A DNA stretch of 10,628 bases from Wuchereria bancrofti (lineage: Eukaryota; Nematoda; Chromadorea; Rhabditida; Onchocercidae): positions 1 to 10,628 of the forward strand of contig SSBO01000121.1 in assembly GCA_005281725.1 (NCBI GenBank), read 5' to 3'. The position numbers and the translations under genes are program-made. The notes below the pieces were generated by a model that was not told the origin of the DNA, did no database searches, and worked only from the letters and a program-made list of their open reading frames with translations. Positions within the stretch are counted from its first letter, which is position 1. The number at the start of each line of letters is the position of its first letter. Below are positions 7,913 through 10,628 of the stretch, one piece after another.

Positions 7913-9130
7913 CTAAACCTTTTTCTTGAAAAATAGATACAAAAACAGGGCAGTAATACTAAACACATATGTCCACAACAATGATTCTTTCGTTTTTCTG
8001 CACTCGAAGTCATCTTCTAATTGATACAAACGTGTCGACAAACGTTCTAACTGCCGCCTCATTAATTTCAGTTCACGTAAAGGATTCTGTTCTACCGCCA
8101 GTGATGATGAAAGTTCCTTTAAAAAAAATATTATAACAATATATAATTTTAGAAACAGATTAGGTACCATAGACCAACAGATCCTTTTCTTTGATTACAT
8201 ATGATCAAATCAAAATAATTTTAGAAAAAAGAATCAAAACGTAACAATAAATCAGTATATTATAACAATATAAAATTTATTACATGAAATACAATATGCT
8301 TCACGTAAATGTGCAATATGTGCAAAACATACGGATTTGAAAAATAAATAAGGACGCACTTGTAAAGGAGGAAAATCTTTAGGAGAAGGCGCATCGCCAA
8401 CAATTTCTGAGCATGGCACATTGTCAAGTGTTAGTATGTTTGGCGGATTGGCTAATTCCTAAAATGACAACAATTTACTATTTTAATGAACCATCCTAAG
8501 AAACGACTGTACCCTATTTATCGTCACAAAACTGATCCATAACTTTCTACAAATGAGAACTTGAAAAATAATAATGAATGAATTGCTATTCAATATACCT
8601 TTGGCAATTGAAATGTATTCATGTGCTGAAATTTGCTGAAATTACTAATAGGATAAGATGTAAAATAATTGAAGAAGCTATAATTTAATATCATGCCACA
8701 ACACTTATTTTTTTTCCATAACATTCAGAAACTTCTCACAACACTCATTATAAATTACTCGTATCTATTTTTAATATCTAAGAATAATAGCAGTTGCTAT
8801 TACATATTGTAATCTCAACAACAATTCCTATCTTTTAATGAATTCTAATTAATCAACAATACCTATTTTATTTTTAATGGGAGGAAAAAAAAACCATGTA
8901 TAGAAATGAAAATTTACAGTAGTTGGATAAAGAATAGCCATACGATCAAGCATAACTTCAGATGGTGACGCACGATCGGCACGTGTTTCATTACCGCCAG
9001 CAACAAGAATCCTTTCTGGTACATTCATCTGATAAACATACTTATTACCTTCGATATTCGTTTGACGTTGCTTTTTATAGTTCTGTTGTTCAGTGTCACC
9101 CACAATTGTAATATGACGCGGTACATGCAT
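7913..9130 (-). CDS. MFF: Mitochondrial fission factor (MFF/Tango11 family), four exons, 180 residues
   Basis: This is a tail-anchored mitochondrial and peroxisomal outer-membrane receptor that recruits the dynamin-like GTPase Drp1 for fission. Inferred exons are 9130-8918, 8625-8599, 8458-8360 and 8116-7913, all joining in phase 0, with donors GTAAAT, GTATAT and GTGCGT. Residues 3-12 (VPRHITIVGD) and 37-46 (VPERILVAGG) correspond to the two VP...V.. motifs near the N terminus of animal MFF, which bind Drp1. LANPPNILTL (82-91) matches the conserved PP..LTL stretch. Residues about 126-158 form a coiled coil (RRQLERLSTRLYQLE), 159-176 a membrane segment, and KKKV is a basic tail facing the intermembrane side. 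An in-frame TAG just upstream fixes the ATG at 9130. The protein is about half the length of human MFF; the long variable middle is missing. Identity is secure; the 27-nt exon 2 is less so. Confidence 0.9.
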
Positions 9131-9140
9131 TTCGTTCTAT

Positions 9141-9143
9141 ACT
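9141..9143 (-). promoter_or_regulatory. Probable SL trans-splice acceptor for MFF
   Basis: On the - strand ATTATTGCAG ends at 9142, 11 bases before the MFF ATG, after a T-rich run. The in-frame TAG lies just 3' of the AG, so an upstream coding exon joined here in the coding frame would be closed by it. The short leader distance is typical of nematode SL1-trans-spliced messages, though a cis-spliced 5' UTR exon is also possible. Confidence 0.5.
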
Positions 9144-10299
9144 GCAATAATAATTATTATTATAATACGCATAAAATTTATCAAATCACATACATAAAGC
9201 TTATAAAAATGCAATCATAATGGGTATATTATGTTAATTTAATATGAGTAATAATTAATTATTTAAGTTTTCCATTACAGGCTAACTGGACATATTTAAC
9301 CCTCAACGTATCATTCAAACAAACCATATCTTACAAATATCGAAATCGAATAAACAATTTATCGAAGTGAACAAGTGAAAACAGAAAAATCCCTGAGAAG
9401 TGAAATTAAAAAAATATATAAAAGGAAAGAAATGAAAAGTAAAAAAAAAACTAATACCATTAAACTGTTAAAGAATTTAATTACAAAGACATTGCTACAA
9501 TTTAAGAAATAATATAATAAGTAATTTTAATAAACATAATTTGTGAGGGTTAAATAAACATAATTTGTGGAGAAAAAAGAATAAAAATTGAGAAGAAATA
9601 ATAAGAAAAGATAGAATATGTTACGAATATCTTTGTAATTAAGCACACCTTTAGTACTTTATCAAAAAAAGAAGATAAGCATCAGATTCATAAATATGTA
9701 AAGAAGTATTCAGGAAAATCATACCAATAATGTAAGCTAATAATTCTAAAACACATTATGCTTCTTCCACTATCAACGTGAACAAATTTATTAGATTAAT
9801 GATATCCTTAATTTGATTTATGCAGAGCAAAATTAAGAACATATATAAATGGTTTGTTTCGAATTGTTATGTTAATGTTAAATTATACATTTGCGAACAT
9901 GCGAAAATTAATTGATGAAAACTGAACATTAATTAATATAAATTCATATCATCGAACTGTAAATGAAACAAAGTATTTTACTGCATGACTTTTTATTTAT
10001 TACTTTTCAATGACTTTTTCAAACTGTTTGATTACTTTTTAAACAGTTATATGAATTTTTTGAGTAGTAATTGACTGATTTATAAGGCAAAGAATTATGT
10101 TTGAAATGATAAATAACAAGAATGAAAGAAGAAAATGCAGGAGAAATTGATGTCGTTTCATTGGCAAGGGCCACGTTAAATTTGAGCTATATCCTGTTTT
10201 TTTTCATATCTGGGAGGATACCTGTTATTGATACCTATTGAGATGGAGGGCGAAGTGCTGCATAATTATGTGCGGTTTTTCTTGTCTTTATTTAATTAG
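9142..10299. other. Shared head-to-head intergenic region of MFF and TRAPPC2
   Basis: About 1.15 kb, AT-rich, with no recognisable gene on either strand. It must contain the promoters of both divergent genes. Positions 10135-10275 are GC-richer than the rest and may be promoter or outron DNA of TRAPPC2; GATACCT occurs twice there (10216-10222 and 10229-10235). A short direct repeat at 9529-9569 is listed separately. Confidence 0.5.
9529..9569. repeat. 17-bp direct repeat, period 24
   Basis: AATAAACATAATTTGTG occurs at 9529-9545 and again at 9553-9569, separated by seven bases. It lies in the shared MFF/TRAPPC2 intergenic region. It could be a small replication-slippage duplication; a regulatory role is not shown. 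Confidence 0.7.
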
Positions 10300-10300
10300 T
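10298..10300 (+). promoter_or_regulatory. Probable SL trans-splice acceptor for TRAPPC2
   Basis: The T-rich run TTTTTCTTGTCTTTATTTAA leads into an AG at 10298-10299, 22 bases before the TRAPPC2 ATG. An in-frame TAA at 10316-10318 closes the upstream frame, fixing the start. This fits an SL1 acceptor, although the AG is preceded by T rather than the favoured C. Confidence 0.45.
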
Positions 10301-10321
10301 CGTAAATATATGAACTAAATT

Positions 10322-10522
10322 ATGGGAATGATTACGGGTCGAGAATATTATTTCGTTATTGTTGGACATAATGGTCAGTTAACATTCGAAATGGAATTTC
10401 CAGTTGTTGATGCTAAGAAGCGACCTTATTCGAATATACGTCATTTAAATCAATTCATCGCTCATGCTGCCTTAGATATTATCGATGAACAGATGCTTAC
10501 CAATCCGCAAATGTACCTAAAG
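10322..10522 (+). CDS. TRAPPC2: TRAPPC2 (sedlin / Trs20), first exon, cut by window end
   Basis: TRAPPC2 is a small longin-fold core subunit of the TRAPP complexes, which tether vesicles and activate Rab GTPases in ER-Golgi traffic. The 67 residues here cover the N-terminal half of a protein usually about 140 long. They contain the family signatures YYFVIVGH (9-16), FEMEFP (22-27), HLNQFIAHAALD (41-52) and MYLK (64-67). Asp52 corresponds to human Asp47, altered in spondyloepiphyseal dysplasia tarda. The exon ends in phase 0 at AAAG|GTATAT, the donor beginning at 10523; reading through would soon hit a stop with unrelated sequence. Methionine 1 is taken as the start because an in-frame TAA lies six bases upstream; Met3 is a possible alternative. 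The insertion before HLNQF (residues 28-40) differs from vertebrates, as is usual in this loop. Confidence 0.93.
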
Positions 10523-10628
10523 GTATATATAAATTTATCTGTTATATCTGGAAATAATAAATTATGAATATCTGGAAAAATTTGATTGGATTTTAAATTA
10601 TATATATAATTTCATCATATGTATATAT

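Noticed and set aside
8120..8170. N-terminal extension of the last MFF exon (MVPNLFLKLY...)
   Set aside because: The frame is open here, but it is intron: the acceptor AAAG|GAACTT at 8117/8116 joins in phase with the conserved upstream exons, and the extension has no family match.
8849..8917. C-terminal extension of MFF exon 1 (VNFHFYTWFFF...)
   Set aside because: It follows a good GTAAAT donor and lacks conservation; reading through would skip the coiled coil and tail anchor.
1..10628. CRISPR array, bacterial or viral insertion, intact transposon
   Set aside because: No regularly spaced repeats, transposase or polymerase motifs, or terminal inverted repeats with target duplications were seen on either strand.

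Overview
The window looks like AT-rich nuclear DNA from a nematode, probably a filarial or other spirurid worm. Three things support this: two perfect 22-nt copies of the nematode SL1 spliced-leader sequence, two recognisable conserved animal genes with short introns and nematode-style splice sites, and a base composition of roughly 70% A+T. No bacterial, viral or CRISPR features were seen. Two lone N characters (4256 and 5630) mark contig joins in a draft assembly.

Layout. 1-1268: AT-rich DNA without a recognisable gene, with bZIP/CRE-like sites near 372-395 and 807-814. 1269-1369 and 3190-3298: a repeated, same-strand module of about 100 bp that ends in a perfect SL1 sequence followed by GT. 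1647-2652: exon-like open segments on the + strand that I cannot join into one intact gene (very weak Mediator subunit 4 likeness). 2755-2962: a GC-richer island of unknown nature. 3599-6979: one segment of about 1.37 kb written up to three times because overlapping contig ends were not merged across the two Ns; it contains two sets of faint exon-like segments. 6980-7912: no gene recognised. 7913-9130 (- strand): a complete four-exon mitochondrial fission factor (MFF/Tango11) gene. 9142-10299: the shared head-to-head intergenic region. 10322-10522 (+ strand): the first exon of TRAPPC2 (sedlin), cut by the window end.

How it fits together. The two confident genes are diverging housekeeping genes: MFF recruits the dynamin-related GTPase Drp1 to the mitochondrial outer membrane, and TRAPPC2 is a core subunit of the TRAPP vesicle-tethering complexes. 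Each has an AG acceptor-like site 11-22 nt before its ATG and an in-frame stop just upstream, as expected for SL trans-spliced messages. The most unusual signal is the pair of SL1-tailed modules: the conserved part includes about 75 bp upstream of the leader and stops at the leader's GT, yet neither copy is followed by a recognisable SL RNA body.
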